A stretch of 64,000 nucleotides of DNA from Symsagittifera roscoffensis (lineage: Eukaryota > Xenacoelomorpha > Acoela > Convolutidae): the NCBI RefSeq assembly GCF_963678635.1, contig NC_087071.1:1664537-1728536 (forward strand). The letters run 5' to 3'. This document shows, one piece after another, positions 23,340-35,380 of this stretch. The translations under genes were made by a program, and so were the position numbers. Under the pieces are notes generated by a model that worked only from the letters and a program-made list of their open reading frames with translations, ran no database searches and had not been told where the DNA came from. Position 1 is the stretch's first letter. Each line of letters opens with the position of its first letter.

Positions 23340-25909
23340 CTAGGCGATGAGGGAAAATTTGTCAAGTTCAGCTACCTTCAGTCATTTTTAAAAAAAAAAA
23401 ACGAGAATTCGTCGCAACGCAATTAAACTATTTCAATACGGGTATAAACATTACATTATAAAAATGTCACCTAACAAAGAATGCAATTCTAAAATCTGCG
23501 CATCACTGAATCGAATTATTTCAAACTTAAATTTCAAACTAATCTGCGATTGCATTGCAAGAAACTCCAATTTTTTCGCCGGCTGAAAGTTAACGTTCTT
23601 CTTTTCAGTCATAAATGATCATCCGATGTATCAATTACGAGCTAGATCCAAGCGACAAAAATTAACTTTTAACTTCATTTAACTTCAAACTGTCATTAAC
23701 TTCCGACAGCCAAATGCTCGCTAATAAGAAATAAGACGAGGGAAAATATTTACTGAATTGAATTTACAAGGTTGTAAAATAGTTCCATAGAGGAAATTAG
23801 GTCAAAAATCACACTAAAAAAATTGCTACTGAAGCAAGGTCACTGCTTCCACACACGCAGATCAGCGTCTCCCAATTTTGATTTTTTTTTTCAATTTATT
23901 CTGAAAATAAAGATTCAAATATTCGATATATGTACAAGTTATTGAAAACTAAAAAATTCAATCACGTTTATTAGAATTTCATAATCAGAAAATTTGACTA
24001 TTTCGGGCGATTAAACCTTTTAAAATATTGCTCATTAAATTATAATACAAAACTAACTGATTATGAATATACCTGCAAGTACATTCAGTTCTTGATTAAC
24101 CAGAGAAGAGAATTAAAAAAGACAAATAAGACTGAGTTATCACTATAGTCTTGAAAAGATGTTTTAATGAAATTTCAAATTCGCTTCAATTGATTGCATA
24201 TTTTTGAATTAACTAAAAACGAAACACAATTTCTGCCCACAATTACAAAAAAATATTGGCCCAAAATTCTTTTCGGATTTTCCAATTTCAGCAAAATAAC
24301 TTTTTCGCGCAAGGCTACTGCAAAACAGACATTTGCGAAAATATTATTTTCCAGTTTTCATAATATTTTCAAGATTAAACAGAAAAGAATTATGTTGATG
24401 AAAATAACAAATCAATCACTTTCGCTAAGCTGACCAATTAAGGATTTCTTGATCAATCTGCCGAGCGTGGCGATTTAATGAATAATTCAACGGAAAAATT
24501 ATTAGAAAAATGTTCCCGCAAATTTAAGCTTCATGATTGGTTCTTTTTACGCATTCAATTTTCATTTACCACCGATGAAGCTAGAGAGACGAAGAACAAA
24601 TTATTCATTTTCTTACCAGCTATCAACAGTCATCAACACCAATTCAAAAACAATTAAATTTACCTGTTTATTATAGAAAATTTACACATATCACGAAGAT
24701 TAAAAACATCAAAAACGTGGAACATAAAAACAGCAGAGCGAAATTGAACTAAAAATTAGCACAGAAACCATTTTTTTGCTAACTTCAGACAGTTCGCCTT
24801 TTGAAATCAACTACCTATAGCAAACTTTGAAGCTATAATAACTTTGGACTTAAGCAACTGCAGGACAACATTTACATAAGTGACACAAAAACTTCGAAAC
24901 AACTCAACCATCAGAGGCAATGTAAGTTATATAAAATTATCTATTTGAGGAATATGGGTTGTTTTTTTTTATCAAAATTGAAGTATTAACTGAAATACTT
25001 TCCAAATATAACATGTCAATTCTTCCTAACTTTCAAACTCGGTAGTAGAAAAAAATTGCAAAAAAAAATTCAGACTCTTGTTTGAGGAATATAATTTCTG
25101 TGAGAATGGGATTTAGCAAGAAAAAAGCTGCTTTCTTAAATTTTAAAATGAGAACAAATTTGTTCATCGACGCAGGAATAACTTTTGTCCAACTGACTCA
25201 TAAAACTCAGTGGACTTCAAGGTTAACGTTTCCAATTTAATGTTCCGACCACTAACATGAACTTTATCTTTTTCTTTTCCCATAACTTTATTTTTTTCAC
25301 CCATAACCAGACAATAAATAATATTTCCTTTGAACGGCGTTCTACTAACAAAATATTGTGAAGCTAGGGGATAGACGCAAAGCAATCGAAAAAATTACAT
25401 CTAAAAACTTCAATGCATGTCTCGTACGACTTTCAGTTTCAGTGAGAAAATCAAGCAACGCAAAGCCCAGAATGAAACTAGAACTGGAAAACAAGCGGTA
25501 ATTAGTCAGACAATGCGTGGATAGACTTCAATTGAGTCGAAAAAAGTGTCACAAGATATTTAGATATTTAAAGCTACAAAAAATTTACAAACAAAAGCTA
25601 CTCCAAATTGTTACCCTCCCTAGAACAAAACCTCATCAAAAACTATTTTCACCCTCTAAATGACCATTAATAAAACAACTTCTCCTCACTCGAATTAACC
25701 GAAGCAAAACCGAAGCAAAAAGGTCGTGACTTTCGAATTTTCTGCATATATTATGTCATTGAATCTGATTTCAATTGCTGAAATATACGGCAATTTGTCA
25801 TTTTTTGCTGACTTGTAACTTCAGTTAATTACGGTTAAATGTCAATCAGCAAGCTACCCAAAACCGACCTGCCTCTGAACCCGGACGAGGCAGATATACA
25901 ACTCGTGTC

Positions 25910-25951
25910 TGGACAATTGTGTCCAAGACATGACCCGGACAAAACTGTCCG
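25910..25951. repeat. Paired small hairpins TGGACA/TGTCCA and CGGACA/TGTCCG
   Basis: Two 6-bp-stem hairpins with 4-base loops, ATTG and AAAC, lie 10 bases apart. They are kept in copy 2 near 49710-49752. The surrounding sequence repeats ggacaa/ttgtcc motifs several times. Function unknown. Confidence 0.5.
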
Positions 25952-26184
25952 AAATTCAAAAAGTGACCAAGACATTTGGTTCCCAGACAAAATTGTTCCA
26001 AAATTGACCAAAAAGTGTCCACCAAATTGCCAACCTAGATAAAAACCGGATTATTTTCATTAAATTTTAGAACAAGAAGGATTGAATTTATAGGGCCGCG
26101 CAACTGTGCAAAAAGACCATAATTTTCTATAGGAAACTCAAATACAAAAAAACTCAAACCATTTACACCTACCTAAACAATTAT

Positions 26185-26262
26185 CGCTTGGGTTCAGATT
26201 TGAACTTCGACCTTTTGCTCTTGAAACCAATGACTTCTTTACCGCTTGGCCGAACGCGCTTT
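26185..26262 (-). tRNA. tRNA-Leu-like sequence, pseudogene or SINE head (copy 1)
   Basis: On the minus strand there is an A-box-like TTCGGCCAAGCGGTAAAG and an anticodon-loop-like TTCAAGA (CAA would be Leu). A B-box-like AGTTCAAATCT follows in order. The anticodon stem is imperfect and there is no proper variable arm or acceptor stem, so it is not expected to work as a tRNA. The counterpart at 49905-49970 has a better A box (CGGCCGAGCGG). Confidence 0.45.
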
Positions 26263-27399
26263 GAAGTTTCAATTAATTGTTTTCGAAATTCGGTCTCGCT
26301 TACTTGGTACACATAGAATCTAAGGCTATTTTTCCTTTTCCGCCCACCCCACACGAGCATCAATTTTATGGTCTACCGAGTGAGTTAACAAGCTTGATAA
26401 TGAAGACGAAATATGTTTTTCATGGCCCTATTAGTCTGCATGTCAATTTTTTTGACAATCGGAAAATGTGAACAGTAATTTAGGCTACAAAAATTTGCAG
26501 TTGGGGTGAAAAGGAAAAAGAGCCGAATCTAACTATCTTGTAAATATCTCACATCTCACACCACGCCCTTGAAAACAACAAAAAACATCAGTAAATAACA
26601 TTAACACAATCGATTTTTCAAAAAATAATTGAAGCTGACACATTCTCCGTTAGCCACTCATTAGCCGGCTTTTGTTGATCTATTTTAAATGGGTCCGTGT
26701 AATATTTTACTTCAGGATTCCTAACGCGCTTTTTTCTGCTACTGAAAGCTTAGAGGAACAGTGGATTCGGGTGTAGTCTTTTCGGCGCTAAACGAGGTAC
26801 CAAAAAGACGTCGTATGGAGTTGATTGACATTCCAAGTTAACTCCTTTCCAGTCGTTATGCGCTCAGCAATGAAAAAACCCAAAGTGTATAAATTATTTT
26901 GCCTATTTCGTGAAATTTCAGACAAATGAGCGGCGACTTCCAAAACTAAATGGGAGAAAATTTTTCAAAACTGAGCCAATTCGAGACAATTGCATCAAGA
27001 GTAATTTTGATCAACCAGTAAAACATTTGGTGCTTACCAAGTAACAACTCAAAATTGAAAATCATATATCTCATTATTTAAGCTATTGAAAAATGTTATT
27101 CTACATACATTTCGAAAACGAAATCAGAAAAAGCAAACCAGCCTTTAAATAACGCAAAAACTACTCATCATGACTAAGGCTCCTAATTACGCTCAGCAAA
27201 AACTTAAAATATCAGGCGTAGATATTTTGACTTAATCCACAGATTGAATGATTAAACAAACACAGAAAAAAATTGAGGTGCCTAGTGCGATGAGATGAAA
27301 AAACTAGCTACATCTTCAACCAGGTTGGACTAAATCAGAAGTGCTGCCATATTACAAAAAAAAACAAGCTTTAGTTTAGTTATTGATGCGGTTTGATTA

Positions 27400-27545
27400 A
27401 CTATTTGTAGGCATAAAAGTAGAAGAGGGTCAAATCCCCCTTCGGTCTTAGTCGGAGGGTTTGCAATGTCATCCGCATCCTAACGGTGGTAACGGCTACG
27501 GCATAATATAAGACACTAAATCCTCCTTCCACCCCTCTCTACTAA
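27400..27545 (+). mobile_element. tRNA-derived SINE-like repeat (copy 1)
   Basis: The sequence gggtcaaatcccccttcggtc is followed by gtcatccgcatcctaacggt and a CT-rich tail. This matches the B-box region and body of the repeat at 14870-15085. It is shared with copy 2 at 51030-51180, so it predates the split of the two copies. Confidence 0.6.
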
Positions 27546-28888
27546 AGCCCTGCAGTGAAAAAGGCCAGCAAAAGAGGAATAAACAAGAATCATATATTAT
27601 ACATTAAATCAAAACATAACATATCATAAAATAAACAAATCCAATTTTTTCAAGAAAGACATCATACTGAAAACTTCAAAAAGAAATTAGTTTTAGTGTA
27701 TTTAAAAAACAAAATCAAACATCAAAAGTAATATCTACATCAAGAAAACATAATAAAGGCGGTTGGCTGGTTAACTAATGCCTTTAATCTCTCTTATCGT
27801 TCTTTTTTAGAAGCCGGAGACTTGTTTGGTTTTTTAAATTCAAGCTAATATTAAGCTCTAAAAATAAATACTAACTCAAACTATTAATAACCATTTGATT
27901 TTAACTTTGAGTATTTAACCAAAAACTTTCATTGAATGTCAAATAATCAACGATATAGTTTTCCTTGAACTCATGCTGAATTATTAACGATAACAATTAG
28001 TTGTATAATAATTTAATAATGTCTTTTAGATTCAAGCCTCACAATTTCTTCAGATAAAAGGGAAAAACTTGAAAAAAGCTTGGAGATCCAATTTGGGAGA
28101 CGTCAAAAAAGCTACTATATAACAACCAATTTGCGATTAAAATTTTTAAAGATCATACCATTTTAACTAAATCATTTATTTACGTTTTGCTTTCAATTAA
28201 AAGTTCACAGATTTATCTGTTTCTACTTTTTAAGAAATATTGATCTTTGTAATGGTATAACAACTTTTGCTTCTTTGATATTTTCTGTTTGGCAGAAAAG
28301 TTCAAAAGTTTTACCAAATTGTACTACTTTTTGTCAAACATATATATATTTTTTTTTTCGTTCATTTTACTAATTTGGTTCGGTACGTCACAGTTCATAT
28401 TACTAATTTAGTTCTTTTCGCCTAAGTAATTCATCCATAAACTCTTATTTTGAAGAACGAAAATAGCACAAAAAAGTTTTCCAAAAGACCAAGTAGACCC
28501 AAGAGTGATTATACCTTACTAATGATGTTTGAAAAATTCCACGCCATTCGACTTGATTTCATTAGATACATGTGATCTAAGCTTCGCTGGTTATCGGTGC
28601 TAATAAGTAAGCTTCAATTACAAGCTTTTCTGTGATCTTGGTTGCATTTTTAGGAAGGAAAAATTTTTCCTCAAATAATTATTTTAACAAGCAACCCAAC
28701 GGCATCAAATTTTTGCTAAAACACTCAAATTTTGAGCTTTACTGTAACACTCTTACTAGGCAGGCGGCATTTTGTTTAAAAAAATGTGCCAAAAATAACG
28801 ATTTACTCTGAAAAATTACATTTCGGAGCATAACATATATTTTGACTTTCTAGTTACCTCGAAGACGAAAGTTTGAAACTTCGGCAAA

Positions 28889-29086
28889 ATGTCATCAGAC
28901 GGTATCAATTTCAACCTCAGCGTGAGCTCGAATATTCTAGAACAACCTCCAATGGCGTCACCGGGCGTGCGTGAATCATCAACTGTGGATATTTTGATCA
29001 CGAGCCTCAAAGCAATTCTCGGAACAGTGGCTGCTATTCAAAACTTCACCATTTTTGTGCTGCTGCTTATGAAGAAAAAACGAGTC
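28889..29086 (+). CDS. Rhodopsin-class GPCR copy 1, exon 1 (N-terminus, TM1)
   Basis: This exon encodes residues 1-66 of a 539-residue receptor (198+397+386+230+409 nt, stop included). The start ATG follows gaaacttcggcaaa, and upstream frames are closed. Residues 1-34 are extracellular with one N-glycosylation sequon, N9-L-S. TM1 is about residues 35-61, with N52 at the conserved TM1 asparagine position, followed by a basic KKKR loop. The donor is GTAAGT, phase 0. The whole protein has seven predicted helices, a TM3 Cys, NRY and NPIIF. That places it in class A, plasma membrane, presumably G-protein coupled. The ligand is unknown. The TM3-loop sequence resembles melatonin/moody-type orphan receptors only in a general way. 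Confidence 0.85.
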
Positions 29087-30469
29087 GTAAGTTCCGACGA
29101 CAATTCTTCAATATTCTTGAAATTTCAATAAAAATCGATTCGAGGAAAAATACACCTAATGAAAGATCCATTTATGAATCCCCTGTTCATGGTACTTAGA
29201 AACAAATGTGTCTTTAGTTCTTAATTATATATATTTTTCAAATTGTTAATGAAACTTGCTTCAATATGTATCAATCTTATAAAATGACCGTCAAATATTC
29301 TTTTTCAAAGGTCAATGCAATGTTATGAAGCTTGCATCACATATAATGCAAGCCATCCTCAATAATACAAGCCATCCTCAGTTAAACAAATATTTTGAAA
29401 TCTTCGCCAAAAAATTGGCATTCTGATAGTTGAACAGTGGAACATTTTAAAACAAACAGAAAATATTTCATTGGGAGCCTGTCGCTTTTCTGGCCTGGCC
29501 ATTCTTTCTACCCCTTAAGACGCCTTCGAAAATAAAATTTTGTAAATCAAACGATGGACTCTTCAGGCTATCAAACAGATTCTTTTGTCTTGAACAAGCC
29601 TGATTATGTGATCAAAGCAAAAAATATCTTTGTACCATTATGGGTCTTGTATCTTTTCAAACGATCGTGGGCGAAACTATCAAGCCGGTCGAAAGGCAGC
29701 TAGCGAGAAGATAGAAATCACTGCCTTTTTTGTTCACTGGTGATTGTGATAAAAGACTAAAAGGTTAAACGCCATTTTTACTATAACTCAATTAAGTCCA
29801 ATAAACAAAGAGAGATCGTCTTTTTGCCTTGCTCTCGGGGGGTTGAAACAAACGGAAACCAAGCCACTTTTAAATTTGAAAATTGATCAAGTTTCCCTTC
29901 CAAAATTGGATTTAGAGGGAAAAGAGCATTGTCAATCAAAAAGACCCAAATAAAGCAGTGTGTCAAATAACGAAAAGGATCTGCCAAAAGAAAATGAGCC
30001 TTTTCTGAGAAAAAAAATTATTGAAAGATTTGAGAAATTATAAACTTGAGATCAATTTTAAGAGTAATGACGGTTCGAAAGCTTCAAGTAGGCAAAGATG
30101 AAAGTTCCGAGTGAAAACTCGAAGTTGGACTCCTTTATTCACATACTAATTCTGTGGGCAAGAAAGGGGATGAAACTACAGAAAATCCAAAATGACCCTT
30201 AACTTTGAGCTAGCAATATTCAACTTACAATTACCAGGGCATTTTTTCAGCTCTTTTTTCATGAATTTACGTTTAATTTTTGAAAAAAATTAGTTCAAAT
30301 TTTTGCAAATAAAGAATTGAAAATGCAACTTCAGTCAACAAATTATAATTGGCAAACTTTTTAAAAAAAGCACTTCAATCATGTATGAAGATGTAGTTAT
30401 CTCGTTAATAAGATCGATTATAGTAGAGAAATAACAAATAACTGAGTTGACTAACTGATTATTTTCCAG

Positions 30470-30866
30470 GTGAGCGAGCTTCTGGTAATTTCAAATGCTC
30501 TTCTCGATACAATAATGGCAATTATATTCCTCATCAAATCTACCATGGTGAAACTTCTAATCCAACTCCCTCTAATCGGCCAGTGTATATTCCAATATTT
30601 CCTCTACACATTCCTAACAACCGCTTCTTTTTTCCTCATCATTTCAATCAGCATCAACCGCTACGTAGCTGTGCGACACTGTCACGACTACAACACCATT
30701 TTCTCCAAGTCAAGGGTTCGAGCCCTGCTCGCGACTATTGTCCTTCTCTCTTTTTTGCACAGTGTGGGGGAGATTGTGGTGTGTAAGGGCATGTGGCCTT
30801 GGTATGAAGACTACTGGCTCTTTTCACGCGTCTTTCTCGTCCTTTTGTGCTGTGCAGTTCTCCTTG
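30470..30866 (+). CDS. GPCR copy 1, exon 2 (TM2 to TM5)
   Basis: Residues 67-199. The acceptor attttccag and donor GTAAGT give phases 0 and 1. TM2 (about 70-88) holds SNALLDTI, with the sodium-site Asp D79. C105 at the top of TM3 can pair with C171 in extracellular loop 2. TM3 (about 105-128) ends in N129-R130-Y131, the DRY motif with Asn replacing Asp. The next loop reads VAVRHCHDYNTIFSKSR. TM4 (about 151-168) lacks the usual Trp. TM5 begins near residue 183 (LFSRVFLVLLCCAVLL) without the common TM5 Pro. One base differs from copy 2 (L158 versus Val) in 397, so this is the best-conserved long exon. Confidence 0.92.
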
Positions 30867-30895
30867 GTAAGTTTATGACACGGATCTACTTAACA

Positions 30896-30924
30896 ATAGC
30901 ATGGGGGAGGGGGTAGTGTGCTAT
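30896..30924. other. Micro-inversion relative to copy 2 in GPCR intron 2
   Basis: Thirty bases after the exon 2 donor, copy 1 reads atagcatgggggagggggt and then gctat. Copy 2 (54448-54472) carries the reverse complement, acccccctcccccctatgttat in shortened form. ATAGC and GCTAT flank the segment in copy 1, a likely inversion mechanism. The intron is otherwise collinear. Confidence 0.6.
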
Positions 30925-32426
30925 CTCCTAGACAATCTCCACCCCTCTAAATTAAAGATAAAAGTACTTTAAATATAAAACGTTTTTTTTTAAACGCTTC
31001 ACTAAAACTCCCTAAAAATAACGCGACCCAATTTGTTGTATTGCTTGAAAGTTTCCCATGATCTTTGAAGCACTTATTTGACCAAAAGCTTCAACTTCAC
31101 TTTAATGATAAATTACTAACAAATGTACTCAAAATAGATAAAAAGAAAACCGATAAATGGTTAAGCTGAAAGAAAAACAATTATTTATGAATAGAAAATT
31201 TTAAGTGCGTTTTACATCGGGTCAAGTTATTCGTAGTTACAAAAAAAACATATCTATAGACACACAGGCGGGCGGAGCTTCCCGTCACTTGAAATACCAA
31301 ATAAAATTAGCATAGCTAACTAGCCGACAGAAAATTGGAAACTGGAGCAAAACTGATATTTCATGGCTTATCCTTCTATAATAAGGCTGCTCGCTTACTT
31401 TACTCGCTCGAAATTGAAATTCCAAACCGGTTTTTCTCGACACTCGGACAATTTTTTGAAAATTTTGTAATATCGATCGAATTAGGATTGAAAAGAGCTT
31501 TAAAAATATTAATCACTCGCTACAAAACGTTGCTTAATTGTTATAAATGGTTTTGATTGAAAAACAAAATAAACTTGCCCGCTCGCTCATTTTATTCGCT
31601 CGAAATTAAAACTAAAATCAAAAAAATTCAAACTGATTTTTCTCGACACGAACTTTTACAAACTTTTATAACTTCGTTCTAAAAAAATGTGAAAGAGCTT
31701 CAATATGACATATCTCTTAACCCATTCCGATGAATATATGTGGCGCCTAATTTTGCGTGGAAAACAACAAAGAAAAAAACAAATAAATACAAAGTTCCTC
31801 TTCATTTTCAATGGTCGGAACGAACACTATTTCTAAATGCGTTCACAGAATTTTTTTAGCTCATCAAATAACGCAAAATAAGTCGACTAAACCGATATTA
31901 TCTAAGACGAAACCTTTCAGGCCAAAAGAATAGATACTGAAAATATATCAAATCGCAGTTGGTAAAAACACAACCAGCAAAAAAAAAACGACTTTCGAAC
32001 GGCTACTAAAATGTCGACAAACTCAAAATGAGTCTGTAGATTAATGAAAGCACATATTTGAACGATTCAAGGATTCTGTTAGACAAGTTAGAAAAAATTT
32101 GATGTTTCGATTTGATAAAAACTTGCTTATAGCAAGAAAAAAATCACACATCCTAAAACAAAGTTCAATCTTAAATACCTTTCAGAAGTGCTGGATCCCC
32201 ACTCCACTAGACTTTGTAACTTTAAAATTTTTAAAACTAATTATCTATTTTTTAAATGAGACTGTTAAAAGCTGAAACAGCTGAATGTCTCACAATCACC
32301 AGCAGGCATGTAGTTAGGAGCTACTCTTTTATCTATTTTCATAATTTTTCGATTTGGCCGCAAAAATATCATGGTAAATGTCTGATGTAAATCCCAACAC
32401 AGTCGGCTTAAAGCTTTTCAATACAA

Positions 32427-33842
32427 CTAGCGTTTAACGCACCTTCGGTGCTTCGAAATTTTTCGACAGCTCATGAAAAACCGCATATATTGGAAACAAC
32501 ATTTGCAAACTTTTAGTGTACTCTGACTGACTGAATTTCGAACCTTTAATTTTTTTAATTCCCATTTTAAAAGCGTCATCTCGAATCTCGAAAACTTAAT
32601 GGGCCTCTGGAGAAATATGGAGGCCAGATTTGCAACCACTGAGAGTCCCTGAGAGCTCCCTACTATAGGGTTAGGAATCCAAAATTTTGTGAATTTTTTT
32701 AAACCGAAAAAAAAATTGAAAAAAAAACGTCCTATCTCGGAAACTGAAAGCATTTGAGCATTCATATTAAGAGGCAAGATTTGAGATGCCTGTGTGTACG
32801 CTGACAAAAAGGTTGTATCTTCATCAAGTTAGTAGTTTCAAATTTTTTGAATTTCTTAGTAGATAAGTTCTTCGAGAAATTTTGAAAAAATCAAAAAACG
32901 TCTTATCTCGAAAACTAAAAGCATTTGAGCAGTCGCGTTAAGCAGTCGCATGTGGCAAGATTTGCAACTCTTTAGAGTACCCTGACAACACCAAACTATA
33001 GCGTTGGAAACTTCAAATTTTGATTGAAAAATAATTAATTTAAACTAATTAGTTTTCTGAAAATTTTTGAAAAAATCACAAAAAAAAACTTATCTCGCAA
33101 ACTACAAAGAATTGAGCAGTCTTAATTGGAGGCAAGATTCGCAATTGTTGAGAGTACTCTGACAAGACCCAACTACAGGTTTGCAAATTTCAGATTTTTA
33201 AAAACTAATCATAATTTAAGTTTTCTGAAAATTTCGAAAAAATCACAAAAAACGTCACATCTCGCAAACTACAAAGAATTGAGTAGTCATATTTGGAGGC
33301 AAGATTTACAATCTTTGAGATTACTCTGACAGGTCCCAAGTACAGGGTTGGTAATTTCAGATTTTACGAAAAAAAATTAATATAAGTTCTCTGAAATTTT
33401 TTTGAAAAAATCACAAAAAACGTCATATCTCGAAAACTACAAGGATTTGAACAGTCATATTTAGAGGCAAGATTTATAACTCCTTAGAGTAATCTGACAG
33501 CACCCAACTACAGAGTTGGGAACTTCAAGTTTTGTAAATTTATTTGTTATTTGAAATTTCTGAAACTTTTGAAAAAAATCTCAAAAATCTTGTCTTATCT
33601 CGTTAACTAAAATGATTCGGCCATTCAAAAAATTGGAGGCCAAATTCGATACCCCTAACTCGATATTGGGCTGTTTAATTTAGGCTCGATAAAAAAAACC
33701 ACTAAAATCAAATTGGAAAATCGAAAAAAAATTCTTAACCATTGCAATATACGATATAGCTTAAACATGCAAAAATAATACGTTGAAAAAGCTTAAACAT
33801 GGCGAGATAGTGAAGCCCGCATTTAAATATATAATAGATAGA
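32427..33842 (-). mobile_element. Non-autonomous Helitron present only in copy 1
   Basis: On the minus strand the element starts with TC (33842) after a host A. It ends with the hairpin GCACC-GAA-GGTGC, eight bases and CTAG (32427), followed by host T. These are the classic Helitron features: TC start, hairpin, CTRR end, insertion between A and T, no target duplication. Copy 2 has the exact empty site near 56007-56010, caatacaa joined directly to ttaaaa. The 1416-bp interior consists of about seven diverged units of roughly 165 bp (blocks near 32580, 32729, 32899, 33089, 33254, 33421, 33590). It has no Rep/helicase frame. It sits in GPCR intron 2. The apparent minus-strand frame at 32427-32807 lies inside it and is not a gene. 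Confidence 0.9.
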
Positions 33843-34994
33843 TTAAAAGCTAACATCGTAAATGAAAAACACTAAACACTAAAACTTAACAAGAAAAAGC
33901 AAAAACTTACAAAAACGATCTTAAAAAGAATTGCCGGTTTCTGCGCAAGAAGCTCAAAAATTTCCGGCCACTAACCTTGAGCAAAAAAAAAGAAATAAAT
34001 TTCTAAAATCCAACGATATTTTTCCAGTTTCAAAAAAAAATGTTTCTTTTTTTCAAATTTTTCAGATTCGTTTATAGAATTTACGATTTTTTTTACTTTT
34101 ACTCAGAAACGCATTGGGAACCAGTTTTTTCAACACTATTAAGAGCTGATGCCCTAATAGATTGCTTTAATTGTTGCAATCAAAATTTCCAGAAACGATT
34201 TTACAACGATTGAATCACAATTCTTTTTTAAAATAACATTTGACTTAACACTATCTGCAATTTTTTAATGGTTCCGCAATTTGTGCGGAAAAATAGTTTA
34301 AGCAAACTTTTTAAGTTTTTACCCAATTAATGGTCAAAACATTGGTTTTTCTAATGACTTTCCGTGACACAAAAATACGTCAGACAAAACTAGTAGTCAA
34401 TTAGTTCCATTAGTGCGAAGTATTTAATCAGAATACGGTAAGAATCAAAGATTGTGAGAAAAAAAAGATTAAAAGAAAAGTTTATTTATAAATAATCAAG
34501 CATATTTCCCAGTAAATTTATTTGATCATAGTAAGACAATCGACAAAAAACTCCAGGAAAAAAATAAAGGATAAAAAAATTCGGCAACTTAAAATTATCG
34601 GAAAATGCTTATCGAAGAAGAAGAGTGACACACAATGTTTTTTAGTTCATAAACTGAAGAAAAAAAATCAAATTAAGCACCAACGAAAATCGGAATTGTA
34701 TATTGTTTCTGAGGCTTCGGAGGCGCCATCTGAATACACCGAGAGAGAGATGAAAAAATTAAATACCCCAAATTTAAAAAAAAATTAAGAGTTGTTCAGC
34801 TCTTTTCAGAGAACCGATGTTGTCTTTGATTGAGAATTACATGAATTTTAGTTTTTTTATGGATTTTTTGCTTATTTTCTATTTATGCCAAGTAAGGAAC
34901 TTTCAATTAAAAGGCGAGGAGTAGCCAGAGCTTCCGCCGCTCTGCTTAAAACAAGACTCTGATTGTAAAATTGAAGCAAATTACCCCATTTTAG

Positions 34995-35380
34995 GGGTCT
35001 ACTCCGCCATTTCCGATCAATTCTCACAGCCATTTTGGGCTCCGATGCTGAAACCTGTCCACTTCTACCGAAAACACGTCAGCTGCAACCGCAAGGAAAA
35101 CTCAAAAGGGAAAACTCAAAAAGGCAACCACACTGAGCACAACAAATGTCACCTTGCAATGAAAACCAGCACTGAACCTTTACTGATTTCGAGAAAATGT
35201 GAAGAAACGCATGACATAAGAATTACGCTGTGTCCGATAACTAATGGGGCTGAGCATCCGACTGAAAGCTGCTATCCGATAGAAATACACTATGACGCAA
35301 CATTGACTAATTATGCAACGCTCAAGGATTGCGCAAGACCAACTGATTACGCAATGTCGCCAGATTACGTTAGACAGAAG
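34995..35380 (+). CDS. GPCR copy 1, exon 3 (end of TM5, ICL3 part 1)
   Basis: The acceptor ccattttag at 34994 and phase 1 join exon 2 as ...AVLL-GVYSAISDQFSQPFW. The donor is GTAAGC after residue 327, phase 0. Apart from the end of TM5 the exon encodes the third intracellular loop. This part is rich in Lys, His, Thr and Cys (RKHVSCNRKENSKGKTQKGN and then CHLAMKTSTEPL), ending in a Tyr/Asp-rich stretch (TNYATLKDCARPTDYAMSPD). Copy 2 differs at four bases, two of them changing residues (Ser to Pro, Ile to Thr). Confidence 0.85.

Noticed and set aside
25089-25240. Plus-strand frame MGFSKKKAAFLNFKMRTNLF.. shared by both copies (copy 2 near 48920)
   Set aside because: All four differences I saw between the copies change residues, which does not suggest selection on a protein; no other support.
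29554-29703. Short plus-strand frame MDSSGYQTDSFVLNKPDYVI.. in GPCR intron 1
   Set aside because: Copy 2 has one extra A in a poly-A stretch that shifts the frame, so coding is not conserved; no domain or splice support.
29781-29987. Minus-strand frame ending ..TISLCLLDLIEL, present in both copies
   Set aside because: The two copies are too similar for conservation to be informative, and there is no motif, promoter or splice evidence.
32427-32807. 126-codon minus-strand open frame
   Set aside because: It lies wholly inside the Helitron, starts at its 3' end and consists of its tandem units; there is no protein motif.
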